A stretch of DNA of 64,000 nucleotides from Flavobacterium ardleyense (GCF_033547075.1 NZ_CP137891.1:496001-560000); one strand, 5' to 3'. Shown: positions 28,301 to 37,579, numbered from the stretch's first letter. Notes: generated by a model from the letters alone, not told the origin. Made by a program: numbers and translations.

Positions 28301-31300
28301 CTTCGGCCGTAAATTCAAACCATACATCGTCATCCGCACTTCCAAAACAAGTATTTGGTTGTAATGATGCAGTTGCACCAGTTAGACTACCGCTTGCAAT
28401 TTGACCACAATTTTGATCAGCATTTACTGGTATAACAGTAGCTTCTGAACATTCGTCGTTAGTAATTAAAGTAAAGAAGTTTTTAGGTCCAGCCCAGTCA
28501 CTTTTTTGAGTTGAAGAACAAAGAGCACGAACATAAAACTTGTATGCCGTTGCTGAAGTTAAGCCTTCGACAAGATATGGGTTGGTTGCTACAATACCAG
28601 GCGTTGCCGCAGTAGGAGCTGGCGCATTTACAGGTAAAATAATTACTTCCCATTCAGTTGCAGTTCCCGCTTCAAACCAGTTAAGAACCGCTGATGTTTC
28701 AGTAACTGAAGTTGCTGATAGCGCAATAGGTTTTGGACAGGCATTAGGAGCACATGTTACTGTTCCAGTAAATAATGTAGTGCCTTGAAGCGATGTTCCA
28801 GCAGTATGAGTAAAAATTGTCGCACCAGTAGAATTCTGAATAGAAATTCCAACTTCGCTAGCAAATGACCCACCAGTATTCCAGAATAAGCTAAATGGCT
28901 GATTGTTACATAAATTCACACTTACAAGGGATGGATTCTGACCATCTGCAAATGTAGGTCCCGTAAGAACTGCCACGACTAATCCATTCTGCATTACATT
29001 CATCGTATTTCCATTCCATCCGTCGCCGTACGCATCAGTCATAGAAAATGTGTAAGTACAAATATCTGATAGTGGACAAGCTAATGTTACAACAGAAAGT
29101 GGACCTCTCCAAGTACTTGAATCTGTATCCGAACAAACTGCTCTTACATAAAATACATAAGATGTACCTGCTGTTAATCCAGTATATATATGTGGAAGTG
29201 CAGTAGCCGTTTGCCAACCTGTAGTTGTGGCAGTAGGAGCTGGTGATCCAGCTGGTAGCGCTAAGACATTCCAAGTTGTTTCAGTTCCACCGGCGGTCCA
29301 ACCTAAAATGGCAGTGGTATCTGTCTTTCCAAATAATTGAAACGCTGTTGGTTTAGGACATGTTGGCAAAGTGTGAAATGGAGCAGAAACTACAGACCAA
29401 GGATTGCCTCCTGAAGTTCCGCAAACTGCTCTCACATAGTACACATAGTCAGTATCCGCCAAAAGTCCCGTTATAGTATAAGGATTGTTTGTAGTATTTA
29501 CCGTAGGAACTGTAGTAGCAGTTGGTGCTGGAGATCCATCCGGTACCGCATATATATCCCAAGATAATGGCGCAATTGTACCGTTCATCGTCCAAGACAA
29601 AGTAGCACCATCGGCTGTAATATTAGTTGATGTTAGTCCTAAAGGTGGTAGACATTGCGCATTATCGCAGTCAACAACACCATCGTAAAGTATAGAGTTT
29701 GGTGCTCCAGTACCTCCTGGTTTGCTATAAATTGTCTGACCAAAAGAATTTTTAATCGAAACAGCAACCTCATTAAAGAAATTTCCACCTGCATTCCAAA
29801 ATAATTGGAATGGTAAATTGTTGCACATTGCAACGGTAATATCTTGTGGAACGCTTCCTTGAGCATTTGTAGGACCCGTTAAAACTGCCACTATGATTCC
29901 GTTTTGAGTGACATTCATAGTATTTCCATTCCAGCTATCACCGTATGTATCTGTAACCGTAAAAACGTAGTTACATTGGTCTGCGGCTTCACACAGCATA
30001 GTATTAAAATTCAGTTTTGGGCCAATCGTACTTGAATCTGTAGGAGAACAAACTGCTTGCACGTAGAAATCATAATTTGTTGCCGTTGCAAGCGTATTTA
30101 CGACCAATGGATTGCTTGTTGTTGTAATCCATCCAGCGGCTGTTGCTGCGGGAGCAGGAAGGCCTGCTGCTTGAATAAACACCCTCCAAGTAGTTTCTGT
30201 ACCTCCTGGAGTCCAACCCAAAGTTGCAGATGTCATACCACTATTTGTTGCCGTTAAATTTGTTGGTTTAGGACAAGTAGGCAAAGTTGTAAATGGTGCT
30301 GAAGCTACAGACCATGGACTGGTAGTTCCAGGTGAACATACTGATCTTACGTAGTACACGTAAATAGTATCTGCTAGTAATCCTGAAATTATATAAGGAT
30401 TTGTAGTTGCCGTTGCAGTAGGCGTTGTAGCCGCTGTTGGCGCAGGTGAACCTTGAGGAACCGCAAATATTTCCCACGCTTGAGGAGCAGGTCCATTTAA
30501 AATCCATGACAATGTAGCTCCGTAGGTAGTAACTTGAGTTGCAGCTGCTACAGACAAAGGTCCAAGACAAGCTAAATTAGTACAATCTACTATTCCTGTA
30601 AACAATGTGGAATTATTCGTTGCAGTGGTTGGTTTAGTATAAATAATTTGACCAAATGAATTGGTGATTGTAACACCTACCTCATTTCCGAAACTTCCGC
30701 CAGCATTCCAAACAAGTTCAAATGGTCCATCACACATTGGAACAGATTGCTGAATGGGAGCTTGCCCTTGAGCAGCAGTTGGACCAGTAAGTGTAGCGAT
30801 TGTCAAACCATTTTGAACTACATTCATTGTATTTCCATTCCATCCATCACCGTAGGTATCGGTCATTGTAAAGATGTAATTACATCCTGACGCACATGAA
30901 GTAGTATTAAACACATAAGGGCCTGACCATATACTGAATGTTCCATCGCCACAATTTGCACGAACCCAATATTGGTAAGCAGTTCCTAGCTGTAGTGCTG
31001 CGCCACTTCCCGTTACCGAAGTAACTGGAAAATTTGTATTAGTACTCGCAGTTGTACCAGCTACAGTTGGAATTGGTGAACCTGCGGTTTGTACAACCAC
31101 TTCCCAAGAAGTAGCATTTCCAGGATTACCCCAAGAAAGATTCGCACTTGTTGGCCCTGTACCTACAGCTGATAGCGCTGTTGGAGAGGCACAGTTTAAT
31201 TGTTGAATAGTTAAAGTATATGGAAAAGTTTGAGTAATTGAATTTGATGAAAGAACAATGATATAAGTTGTTCCAGCAGTTACCGAAAGTGAAGGTATTG

Positions 31301-32513
31301 ATCTAATTGTACTTTGAGCATTGGCTACACCAGCTACACAATTTATTCCTACGTTAGGACAACCCTCATAAACAAAGATTCCCGAATAAGTTGCTCCGGG
31401 CGTCATTGTAATTTGAATAGCTCCAGTAAAAGTAGGTGTGTACGAATAAAACACATCGTTTCCTGCCATATAATTAGTTGTAACTCCCGCACAGTTACCG
31501 GCTTGCATAATGTCGGTGCTATCTCCATAGGCTACAGTATTATCTGTAGTGGTATATGGTAATGCCGAAGGTATTATTATGGGAGAAGTACAAGTGAGTC
31601 CTGGTGATGAAGTAGAAAAACTAAAAGGACCTACCCATGCACTCGCTATATCACCAGCACAGATTGCTCTTACATAAAACTTATATAAAGTACTAGGTGT
31701 TAGAGGAGCATTAGGATTTGTTGTTGCAGTTGCAGGATATGATGTTCCTGTAATAGGCACTCCTGTTGACCCCAATGTTCCAGTTGCTGGAAGCACTTGG
31801 ATTTCAAAATTTGTAGCATTCCCTGGATTTGCCCAAGTTAAAGTTGCTGAATTCTGAGTGATTGCTGTTGCTGCTAGATTGGTTGGATCTAAACATTTTT
31901 CAACAATTCGAACATCGTCAATTAGCCATTTGTCACCACCAATAGCAGGACTTGGTTGCGTATATTGCATCACGAAAGCGACGTATATTGGACCAGCTGC
32001 GCCTGCAAAGGCAGAAAGATTTACAGTTTTTTCTTCATAAATATTATACACTGCAGTCAGATTATCTTCACTCCACTGCTGCACTAAAGTGTATGCCGCA
32101 GGATCAGTCTGCGTAGTGGTTGATACCATTACTTTAAAGACAGTTCCTTGATTTCCATTTGCAAGTGTACGTGTCCAGAATTTCAATTCGCCATTTGCGG
32201 GAATTGTAACCAAAGGAGTGGCTAGAAAATCCTGAGAGGTGTTGCCTACTCCAATATTCTCATTGTTCATGTAGGCAGCATTTGCGCCACTATGAACAAG
32301 AGGTGGCGTAGGAGGTGTGGTCACACCGCTATTGACGCCCCAGCTTCTGGTGGTTCCGACTCCATTATCGAAAACACCCCAAATACCAGAACCCAAAGTC
32401 CATTGCTTGGTAGCAAGGTTGGGAACGGTACTGCCTTCAAATCCCTCGCTGAATTGCGAGAATCCCGCAAAGGAGATGAAAAGCATTAAAAGTAATAATG
32501 TAATTTTTTTCAT
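25395..32513 (-). CDS. Giant modular adhesin-like T9SS type B cargo protein
   Basis: A 2372-residue exported protein (signal peptide 1-19, ending SFAGFSQ). Domains: an N-terminal cleaved-adhesin/MAM-like module (about 20-205); fibronectin type III-like repeats (about 205-1370) interrupted by three copies of a ~100-residue module containing TYGDGWNGNTMNV or close variants (starting near 541, 843 and 1150); a choice-of-anchor L-like domain (about 1490-1735, with FNFLFASEEYG); Ig-like repeats, including three ~70-residue tandem units (about 1990-2205); and a C-terminal gliding-type (type B) T9SS sorting domain (about 2290-2372; RGISPNGDGLNDYFDLEG and ending GWIYINR). It is likely a surface adhesin. 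The following PorP/SprF and OmpA genes fit a dedicated export and anchoring set. The gene is intact. The ligand is unknown. Confidence 0.9.
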   Translation of the reverse strand: MKKITLLLLMLFISFAGFSQFSEGFEGSTVPNLATKQWTLGSGIWGVFDNGVGTTRSWGVNSGVTTPPTPPLVHSGANAAYMNNENIGVGNTSQDFLATPLVTIPANGELKFWTRTLANGNQGTVFKVMVSTTTQTDPAAYTLVQQWSEDNLTAVYNIYEEKTVNLSAFAGAAGPIYVAFVMQYTQPSPAIGGDKWLIDDVRIVEKCLDPTNLAATAITQNSATLTWANPGNATNFEIQVLPATGTLGSTGVPITGTSYPATATTNPNAPLTPSTLYKFYVRAICAGDIASAWVGPFSFSTSSPGLTCTSPIIIPSALPYTTTDNTVAYGDSTDIMQAGNCAGVTTNYMAGNDVFYSYTPTFTGAIQITMTPGATYSGIFVYEGCPNVGINCVAGVANAQSTIRSIPSLSVTAGTTYIIVLSSNSITQTFPYTLTIQQLNCASPTALSAVGTGPTSANLSWGNPGNATSWEVVVQTAGSPIPTVAGTTASTNTNFPVTSVTGSGAALQLGTAYQYWVRANCGDGTFSIWSGPYVFNTTSCASGCNYIFTMTDTYGDGWNGNTMNVVQNGLTIATLTGPTAAQGQAPIQQSVPMCDGPFELVWNAGGSFGNEVGVTITNSFGQIIYTKPTTATNNSTLFTGIVDCTNLACLGPLSVAAATQVTTYGATLSWILNGPAPQAWEIFAVPQGSPAPTAATTPTATATTNPYIISGLLADTIYVYYVRSVCSPGTTSPWSVASAPFTTLPTCPKPTNLTATNSGMTSATLGWTPGGTETTWRVFIQAAGLPAPAATAAGWITTTSNPLVVNTLATATNYDFYVQAVCSPTDSSTIGPKLNFNTMLCEAADQCNYVFTVTDTYGDSWNGNTMNVTQNGIIVAVLTGPTNAQGSVPQDITVAMCNNLPFQLFWNAGGNFFNEVAVSIKNSFGQTIYSKPGGTGAPNSILYDGVVDCDNAQCLPPLGLTSTNITADGATLSWTMNGTIAPLSWDIYAVPDGSPAPTATTVPTVNTTNNPYTITGLLADTDYVYYVRAVCGTSGGNPWSVVSAPFHTLPTCPKPTAFQLFGKTDTTAILGWTAGGTETTWNVLALPAGSPAPTATTTGWQTATALPHIYTGLTAGTSYVFYVRAVCSDTDSSTWRGPLSVVTLACPLSDICTYTFSMTDAYGDGWNGNTMNVMQNGLVVAVLTGPTFADGQNPSLVSVNLCNNQPFSLFWNTGGSFASEVGISIQNSTGATIFTHTAGTSLQGTTLFTGTVTCAPNACPKPIALSATSVTETSAVLNWFEAGTATEWEVIILPVNAPAPTAATPGIVATNPYLVEGLTSATAYKFYVRALCSSTQKSDWAGPKNFFTLITNDECSEATVIPVNADQNCGQIASGSLTGATASLQPNTCFGSADDDVWFEFTAEATTHSVKVFNITGSTTNLAHALYSGDSCANLTLLYCGNGNTSIASNLTIGQTYTIRVYSFTDAPNQIVNFDICIGTIPPPITVTDDQYTPQELVEQILLDTTCANVSNVTWSTGSNFGSDNGIGYFEKNGSSFPFENGIVLTTGLATNAVGPNDSSLNDGDFGWGGDADLQAIINGLGQNGQTQNATKLEFDFVPLVDNISFNFLFASEEYGIFQCSYSDVFAFILTNVATGVSTNLAVLPNGAPISVTTIRDQLYNNSCPSVNPDMFGAFYDGGQGLDPLSSPTNFNGITIPLTAMSAVIPGQQYHIKLAIADYSDSAFDSAVFLEGGSFGLGNISLGDDLLIIEGTALCSTESIVLNSELDTTLFNIQWSVNGADIAGATANTITVDEPGTYTVTATYIGTTCSGSDTITVEFYPDVVMGTPENLFICGTETASFNLSLNDDNVTNGSIDYVVTYHISEEDAIADANPLNATAYTNVANPQTIYVRTESVIGGCFDTTSFQIEVQDLSADFTLPADTTICEGETQTIAITPINFDLANATYTWTLDGVAIAATTSSIDVTEAGTYEVTVSFGGCTSSESFVLTVLDTIILDDPADVEVCDSYVLPALTLGSYFTATQGGGEPLFAGNIITTTQTIFVYAVSGSCNAEQSFMVTINATPVIAPIADVVSCGPYTLPVLAVGNYFDQANGLGNQIPAGTAITTDQTVYVFATTGTTPDCTASASFTVTIVDAVVLAPIDNVSICSPDVYTLPALAQGNYYTQTNGGGSMLAAGATIAQTQTIYVFEPGATPACNSEVSFTVTVTTSPMFVVQGNCVGNQYILTSTAVDSDLTGAVYSWTVKSGAGTIVGSASDATVTVEGAATYTLTVTVGGCSTAQDFVADNTSCMIQRGISPNGDGLNDYFDLEGQGVSELEIFNRYGTKVYNQNNYSNQWVGQSNKGDELPDGVYYYVIKRTSGENRTGWIYINR

Positions 32514-32617
32514 AAATTATTATCTTAATGAATAAATAGTTAAAAAAAGGTTAATGCGTAAATTTATGATTTTATTTGGAAGTTAAAAACTTTGAACCAC
32601 TTTATTTAATTCCATAA

Positions 32618-32645
32618 TTGATTTAAAGCTTAATTACTATATTTG
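32618..32645 (+). promoter_or_regulatory. Promoter of lpxH
   Basis: TTG at 32618-32620, 17 bases, then TATATTTG at 32638-32645, 17 bases before the ATG. Confidence 0.55.
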
Positions 32646-32662
32646 CCAACAAATCCACCAAA

Positions 32663-33427
32663 ATGCCAAGTCAGTCCTTCAAAAAAATTTATTTCGCCTC
32701 AGATCAGCATTTTGGAGCTCCCACAACTGAACTTAGTAGACCGAGAGAAAAATTATTTGTAGACTGGCTGAACACAATTAAAGATGACGCCCAAGCTATT
32801 TTTCTTCTAGGTGATCTCTTTGATTTTTGGTTTGAATATAAAAAAGTAGTTCCAAAAGGTTTTATAAGGGTACTTGGAAAATTAGCCGAACTTAGAGACA
32901 GTGGAATTCCAATCTATTTTTTTGTAGGCAATCACGATTTATGGATGAACGATTATTTTCAAACTGAATTAGACATTCCTGTCTATCACGACAATAAAGA
33001 ATTTCAATTCTTCGGAAAAACTTTTCTTATCGGACATGGTGACGGCAAAGGACCTGGGGATATGGGATACAAAAGAATGAAGAAAGTTTTTACCAATCCT
33101 TTTTCAAAATGGCTTTTTCGATGGCTTCATCCCGATATTGGTGTTTCTTTGGCGCAGCATTTATCTGTGAAAAATAAGCTAATTTCTGGAAGTGAAGATG
33201 TGAAGTTTTTAGGAGAAGAAAATGAATGGCTGGTGCAATATGCCAAGCGTAAATTGGAAACTAAACATTACAATTATTTTATTTTTGGACACCGCCATTT
33301 GCCAATGATTATTAAAGTTGGAGATGAATCGCAGTATGTAAATCTTGGAGATTGGATTGGGTATTTTACCTACGGAGTTTTTGACGGCAAGACCTTTGAA
33401 TTGAAAAAATTTGAATCATCTATCTAA
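32663..33427 (+). CDS. lpxH: UDP-2,3-diacylglucosamine hydrolase
   Basis: A 254-residue calcineurin-like metallophosphoesterase that releases lipid X from UDP-diacylglucosamine in lipid A synthesis. The metal-binding motifs appear in order: SDQHFGAP (Asp-x-His), LLGDLFDFWFEY (Gly-Asp), FVGNHDLWM (Gly-Asn-His-Asp), LIGHGDGKGPGD and FGHRHLP (Gly-His-x-His). The first motif has DQH where DLH is common. It is cytoplasmic and peripheral to the membrane. Its 3' end overlaps the recJ 3' end by 8 bases, convergently. Confidence 0.88.
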   Translation: MPSQSFKKIYFASDQHFGAPTTELSRPREKLFVDWLNTIKDDAQAIFLLGDLFDFWFEYKKVVPKGFIRVLGKLAELRDSGIPIYFFVGNHDLWMNDYFQTELDIPVYHDNKEFQFFGKTFLIGHGDGKGPGDMGYKRMKKVFTNPFSKWLFRWLHPDIGVSLAQHLSVKNKLISGSEDVKFLGEENEWLVQYAKRKLETKHYNYFIFGHRHLPMIIKVGDESQYVNLGDWIGYFTYGVFDGKTFELKKFESSI

Positions 33428-35114
33428 TATCCGACAACCTCAACTGCACTGTTACTTCACCCTTAAACTCGTTTTCATCAATACAAAAAGCGGCTTCAAA
33501 ATGTTTTCTGTTTTGAATAGCAGAAAGTTTAGAACCCAAATTAAAACCTATTACACCAATTCCCTCCGACCCATTTTGCCTAACAAATGCTCTTAAATGT
33601 TCTGAGTCTGCACCTATTGTTTTGGCATAACCAGTATCAAATAAATTTGAAGCACAGAATATTGGATTCATATTATCTGGACCAAAAGGTTCAAACTGCT
33701 TTAAGATTCTCAAAAACTTTGGAGTGATGTCTCTTAAATCTATTTCACAGTCAATAGCTATTTCCTGAATAAGTAAATCTGGGTGTATGGTGTTTTTGAC
33801 TTCGGCTTCGAAAGCATTTTTAAAATCATCAAATTTATGTTCTTGCATTGTCATTCCCGCCGCATACATATGACCTCCAAATTGTTCCAAATGTTCAGAG
33901 CACGCTTCTAATGCATTATAAACATCAAAATGTTTGACCGAACGAGCTGATGCAGCCAATTTATCACCACTTTTTGTAAAAACGATGGTTGGTCGATAAT
34001 ACTTTTCTGTTAGTCTCGAAGCAACAATTCCGATAACACCTTTGTGCCAATTTTCTTGATAGACCACAGTTGAAAATCTATTTTCTTCTTTATTATTCTT
34101 TATTTGATCCAGCGCTTCAATCGTAATTTCTTTATCCAAGGTTTTCCGTTCGGAATTGTATTTTTCGATTTCTGCTGCAAAAATTTGTGCTTGGTCAAAA
34201 TCATATTCACTCAAAAGTTCTACCGCGTGGATGCCGTGTTTTATTCTTCCAGCAGCATTTATTCGGGGAGCAATTACAAAAACAACATCAGTAATGGTGA
34301 GAATATTTTTCTTGATACTTCCCATCAAAGCTTTAACACCAGGTCGTGGATTTGAATTAATTACTTCCAAACCAAATTTGGCCAAAACTCTATTTTCTCC
34401 GGTCATCGGAACGATATCGGCGGCAATAGCAGTGGCGACAAGGTCGAGATAAGGTATCAAATCTTCGATAGTCTGCCCTTTATTTCGCGCAAGCGCCTGA
34501 ACTAATTTGAACCCTACTCCACAACCGCAAAGCTCATCATACGGATAATCACAATCTTCTCTTTTTGGATCTAAAACTGCAATCGCCTTCGGAAGAATTG
34601 GTCCTGGGCGGTGATGGTCGCAAATTATAAAATCGATATTTTTGCTGGTAGCGTAATCGATGTGATCGCAGGATTTGATACCGCAATCCAGCGCAATGAT
34701 CAGACTGATATTATTATCATCAGCAAAATCAATTCCTTTATAAGAAATGCCGTAACCTTCGTCATATCTATCAGGAATATAAGTAGCAACATTTGGGTAA
34801 TAACTTTTGAGATAAGATGCAAGCAGTGCAACCGAGGTTGTTCCATCAACATCATAATCACCAAAAACCATTATATTTTCGTTTTTTGCAATTGCTTTTT
34901 GAATTCGAATAACTGCTTGATGCATATCTTTCATCAAGTACGGATCATGAAGATCTGAAAGGCTAGGTCTGAAAAAAGTACGCGCTTGCTCCAAAGTAGT
35001 GATTCCGCGTTGTACCAACAGCTTAGCAACAATGGTTTCTACTCCGAGATCCTTTGCAAGATTCTGAACAATTTGATTATTTGATTCGGACGATTTTTTC
35101 CAGCGCATCTGCAT
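33420..35114 (-). CDS. recJ: Single-stranded-DNA-specific exonuclease RecJ
   Basis: A 564-residue 5'-3' exonuclease used in recombination and repair. The DHH-family motifs are present: FGDYDVDGTTSVALL (about 80-95), LIIALDCGIKS, and FIICDHHRPGPI with the DHH. The DHHA1-type region contains GVIGIVASRLTEKYYRPTIV and SARSVKHFDVYNAL, followed by an OB-fold C-terminus. The length is normal. The ATG at 35114 is used; another ATG two codons in is possible. Convergent overlap with lpxH suggests tight packing rather than shared function. Confidence 0.95.
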   Translation of the reverse strand: MQMRWKKSSESNNQIVQNLAKDLGVETIVAKLLVQRGITTLEQARTFFRPSLSDLHDPYLMKDMHQAVIRIQKAIAKNENIMVFGDYDVDGTTSVALLASYLKSYYPNVATYIPDRYDEGYGISYKGIDFADDNNISLIIALDCGIKSCDHIDYATSKNIDFIICDHHRPGPILPKAIAVLDPKREDCDYPYDELCGCGVGFKLVQALARNKGQTIEDLIPYLDLVATAIAADIVPMTGENRVLAKFGLEVINSNPRPGVKALMGSIKKNILTITDVVFVIAPRINAAGRIKHGIHAVELLSEYDFDQAQIFAAEIEKYNSERKTLDKEITIEALDQIKNNKEENRFSTVVYQENWHKGVIGIVASRLTEKYYRPTIVFTKSGDKLAASARSVKHFDVYNALEACSEHLEQFGGHMYAAGMTMQEHKFDDFKNAFEAEVKNTIHPDLLIQEIAIDCEIDLRDITPKFLRILKQFEPFGPDNMNPIFCASNLFDTGYAKTIGADSEHLRAFVRQNGSEGIGVIGFNLGSKLSAIQNRKHFEAAFCIDENEFKGEVTVQLRLSDIR

Positions 35115-35253
35115 AATTAAAACAATAATTTAAAAAGATTATGATCTTAGTTAATTACTGCAAGGTACAGAAAAAGCTGAAGTGAATTTAGTATATGTTT
35201 GTAAGGCAAATAAAAAACCGTTCTATGATAATTATGTAAAGAGAGCTGTGTTA

Positions 35254-35970
35254 TTAGACTTCTGACTCTTTCTCTTCAGATTTGGATAGTTCTTTTTTAG
35301 ATGGTTTCCCCCCGACAGTTACCACAATTTCTCCTTTGGCAGGTTTTGCTTCATAGTGTGCAATCACCTCATCAACAGTACCTCGAAAGTTTTCTTCGTG
35401 TAATTTTGATAATTCTCTAGAAACACAAATTTGTCTTTCCGCCCCAAAATAAGTTTTAAATTCGGCTAGCGTTTTCATCAATTTATGTGGAGAAACGTAG
35501 ATAATCATCGTGCGAGATTCTTCGGCAAGAGCCAAAAATCTAGTTTGTCTGCCCTTTTTTTCTGGTAAGAAACCTTCAAAAATAAATCGGTCATTTGGCA
35601 AACCGCTATTTACTAAAGCAGGCACAAAGGCGGTTGCTCCGGGAAGACATTCGATGGGAATATCATTTTCGATACAAGCGCGGCTGATCAGAAATCCGGG
35701 ATCAGAAATCGCGGGAGTTCCAGCATCAGAAATCAAGGCGATAGTTTCGCCCGCCTTTAGTCTGGCAATAATGTTTTCGATTGTCTTGTGCTCATTATGC
35801 ATGTGATGGCTGTGCATATGAGTTCCAATCTGATAATGCTTGAGCAGTTTCCCACTGGTACGCGTATCTTCTGCCAAAATTAAATCTGCCTCTTGAAGAA
35901 TTCTAATCGCTCGGAAGGTCATATCTTCAAGGTTGCCAATAGGTGTAGGAACAATATATAATTTCGACAT
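35254..35970 (-). CDS. rsmI: 16S rRNA (cytidine(1402)-2'-O)-methyltransferase
   Basis: A 238-residue SAM-dependent methyltransferase that 2'-O-methylates C1402 in the ribosomal P site. Typical features are LYIVPTPIGNLEDMTFRAI at the start, LILAEDTRTSGKLLKHY, IALISDAGTPAISDPGF and CLPGATAFVPALVNSGLP. The C-terminus is a charged Lys/Glu/Ser tail. It lies 49 bases downstream of the acidic protein gene on the same strand, so co-transcription is possible. Confidence 0.95.
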   Translation of the reverse strand: MSKLYIVPTPIGNLEDMTFRAIRILQEADLILAEDTRTSGKLLKHYQIGTHMHSHHMHNEHKTIENIIARLKAGETIALISDAGTPAISDPGFLISRACIENDIPIECLPGATAFVPALVNSGLPNDRFIFEGFLPEKKGRQTRFLALAEESRTMIIYVSPHKLMKTLAEFKTYFGAERQICVSRELSKLHEENFRGTVDEVIAHYEAKPAKGEIVVTVGGKPSKKELSKSEEKESEV

Positions 35971-36019
35971 AAAAATAAGAATATTTAAAAAAACTGCTCA
36001 GGCAATTCAGTTGTATTAT

Positions 36020-37531
36020 TTAAGAGAATTTCTTTGAGATTACTTCTAGAAAGCGCTCTTCGTACTCTTCTTTTCCTTCCCAATTTCGGTAGTCAGGTTT
36101 TACCATTTGCTCGATAAATTCCTGTGCTTCTTCCATTGAATTGAAAGTCATCATTTGCGATAAAACTCGGTTGTAATCCTCGTTGCTGTTGGCAAAAAGA
36201 TGTTTTACAAAAGCGATTCTATCGTTAAGACCAACAATAATTCCTTTTGAAAGTTTATCGTTTATAGAAAGTGGTCTCGAAGTTTCGTAAGCTCTTGGCG
36301 TTGGAATAATGATTGGCTCTTTTTTGCTAACTTCTTCTTGTTTGAAAGCTGGAGTTTCAGAGATTTGTTTTTCTTCAGCTTGAAGTCGTTCGCGCTCCAA
36401 ATCGGCAGGAGTTACAAAAACTGGATCTTTATAACTTGAGCCTAAAAGATCGTCAAAAGTAAATTGTCTCGTTGCAGGAGCGACTGGTTTTTCAACTTCT
36501 TCTACTTTATCTTCTTCAACTGCTACTTTGTTTTCTTCTTTTTCAACAAAATCCCAATCAAACGATGGTTTGAATAATTTTTCTGAATCGTCAGACTTTC
36601 CATCTTCAGTTTTATCTTGCAAAACTTCATCATTGGCGATTGCTTCTGCAGTTCCAATTTCCAAAGTTTTTACTTGAGATTCTTGTTCAGAACTGAATGC
36701 TTCTGGCATTGCCAATTTTTCTTCTTGCTCAGGAGTATCTTCGGCAGCAGGAGATTCTAAAACTTCAACTTCGTCATCTTCTTGAGATTCGTCTTCATCA
36801 TCATCTTCTGACTCGTATTCGTTAGTATCATCAGACTCTTCTTCGTCAGTATCTTCCAAATCATCATCATCATCAGAATGGTGTTTATCAGATTCATCGT
36901 CATCTTCCGAATCATCATCGTCATCGTCCGACTCTTCTTCTTCTTCTTCTTCTTCTTCTTCTTCTTCTTCTTCTTCTTCAGATTCCTCTTCTTCTTCTTC
37001 TTCTTCAGATTCCTCTTCTTCTTCTTCAGATTCCTCTTCCTCTACTTCCTCTACTTCCTCTACTTCTAATTCCTCTTTATCAGTATCGTCAGATTCAGAT
37101 TCTTCATCAGATTCTAGTCCTACTTGTTGTTCTTCAATTTCTTCAATGGCTTCCTCTTTTTCAAATGATTCGTCAATTTCAGATAATTCTTCTTTTTCGG
37201 CGGCGGAGTCTGCTGTAGTAGCTTCGGAGTCGTCGTCTACTCTTATGGTACGGTCATCTTCCTGAGTTCTTTCGGCGAAAGCCTGCTCATTTTCATCATT
37301 TTGGCTACCATTATTTTTGGTTTCAAAAGCGGTTTCCATCTCCTTTTCCACCTCAATCTTCCCGATTGACGGCTGCAAGTGTGAGAAATTTTCCTCCACA
37401 AATTGCAAAACCGAAAGCTTTTGATATAAATTTTGAGTTTCCTGAAGCAATACTGCTATATCAGATCTATCCTTAATTCTTAATATTTTGTGAGCAATGC
37501 TCATAAGTTCGGCTTCGAGCTTTTTTTTCAT
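36020..37531 (-). CDS. Highly acidic protein of unknown function
   Basis: A 503-residue cytoplasmic protein with no signal or membrane segment. The N-terminal ~70 residues form a helical domain (LMSIAHKILRIKDRSDIAVL). Residues about 75-260 are an extremely acidic, low-complexity tract of Glu, Asp and Ser with runs of Glu encoded by a GAA/GAG microsatellite. Residues about 410-503 form a second ordered domain (LNDRIAFVKHLFANSNEDYN, then FNSMEEAQEFIEQMVKPDYR). I recall similar proteins at this position in flavobacteria but know no function. Length of the acidic tract is probably variable. It is divergent from tdk and upstream of rsmI. Confidence 0.75.
   Translation of the reverse strand: MKKKLEAELMSIAHKILRIKDRSDIAVLLQETQNLYQKLSVLQFVEENFSHLQPSIGKIEVEKEMETAFETKNNGSQNDENEQAFAERTQEDDRTIRVDDDSEATTADSAAEKEELSEIDESFEKEEAIEEIEEQQVGLESDEESESDDTDKEELEVEEVEEVEEEESEEEEEESEEEEEEEESEEEEEEEEEEEEEEEESDDDDDDSEDDDESDKHHSDDDDDLEDTDEEESDDTNEYESEDDDEDESQEDDEVEVLESPAAEDTPEQEEKLAMPEAFSSEQESQVKTLEIGTAEAIANDEVLQDKTEDGKSDDSEKLFKPSFDWDFVEKEENKVAVEEDKVEEVEKPVAPATRQFTFDDLLGSSYKDPVFVTPADLERERLQAEEKQISETPAFKQEEVSKKEPIIIPTPRAYETSRPLSINDKLSKGIIVGLNDRIAFVKHLFANSNEDYNRVLSQMMTFNSMEEAQEFIEQMVKPDYRNWEGKEEYEERFLEVISKKFS
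36932..36979. repeat. CTT/GAA trinucleotide microsatellite inside the acidic gene
   Basis: About 16 uninterrupted CTT units (GAA on the coding strand), flanked by shorter interrupted CTT/CCT runs to about 37060. Replication slippage would change the length in whole codons, so the reading frame would survive. Confidence 0.8.
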
Positions 37532-37571
37532 AACTTTTGCAATTATAATGGGTAAGGCGTATCTTTTTTGA

Positions 37572-37579
37572 TAAATTTG
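37572..37579 (+). promoter_or_regulatory. -7 element of tdk
   Basis: TAAATTTG fits TAnnTTTG. It lies downstream of the most upstream in-frame start (37568), which therefore cannot be used from this promoter, and supports the ATG at 37634. Confidence 0.5.

Noticed and set aside
25395-32513. CRISPR-like periodicity inside the giant gene
   Set aside because: The period is about 910 bases in coding sequence with conserved protein modules. There are no short spacers between short repeats, so it is a protein-domain repeat.
36878-37069. A plus-strand open frame rich in Phe (poly-F)
   Set aside because: It is the reverse shadow of the GAA/GAG microsatellite in the acidic gene. It has no start context and no protein-like composition.
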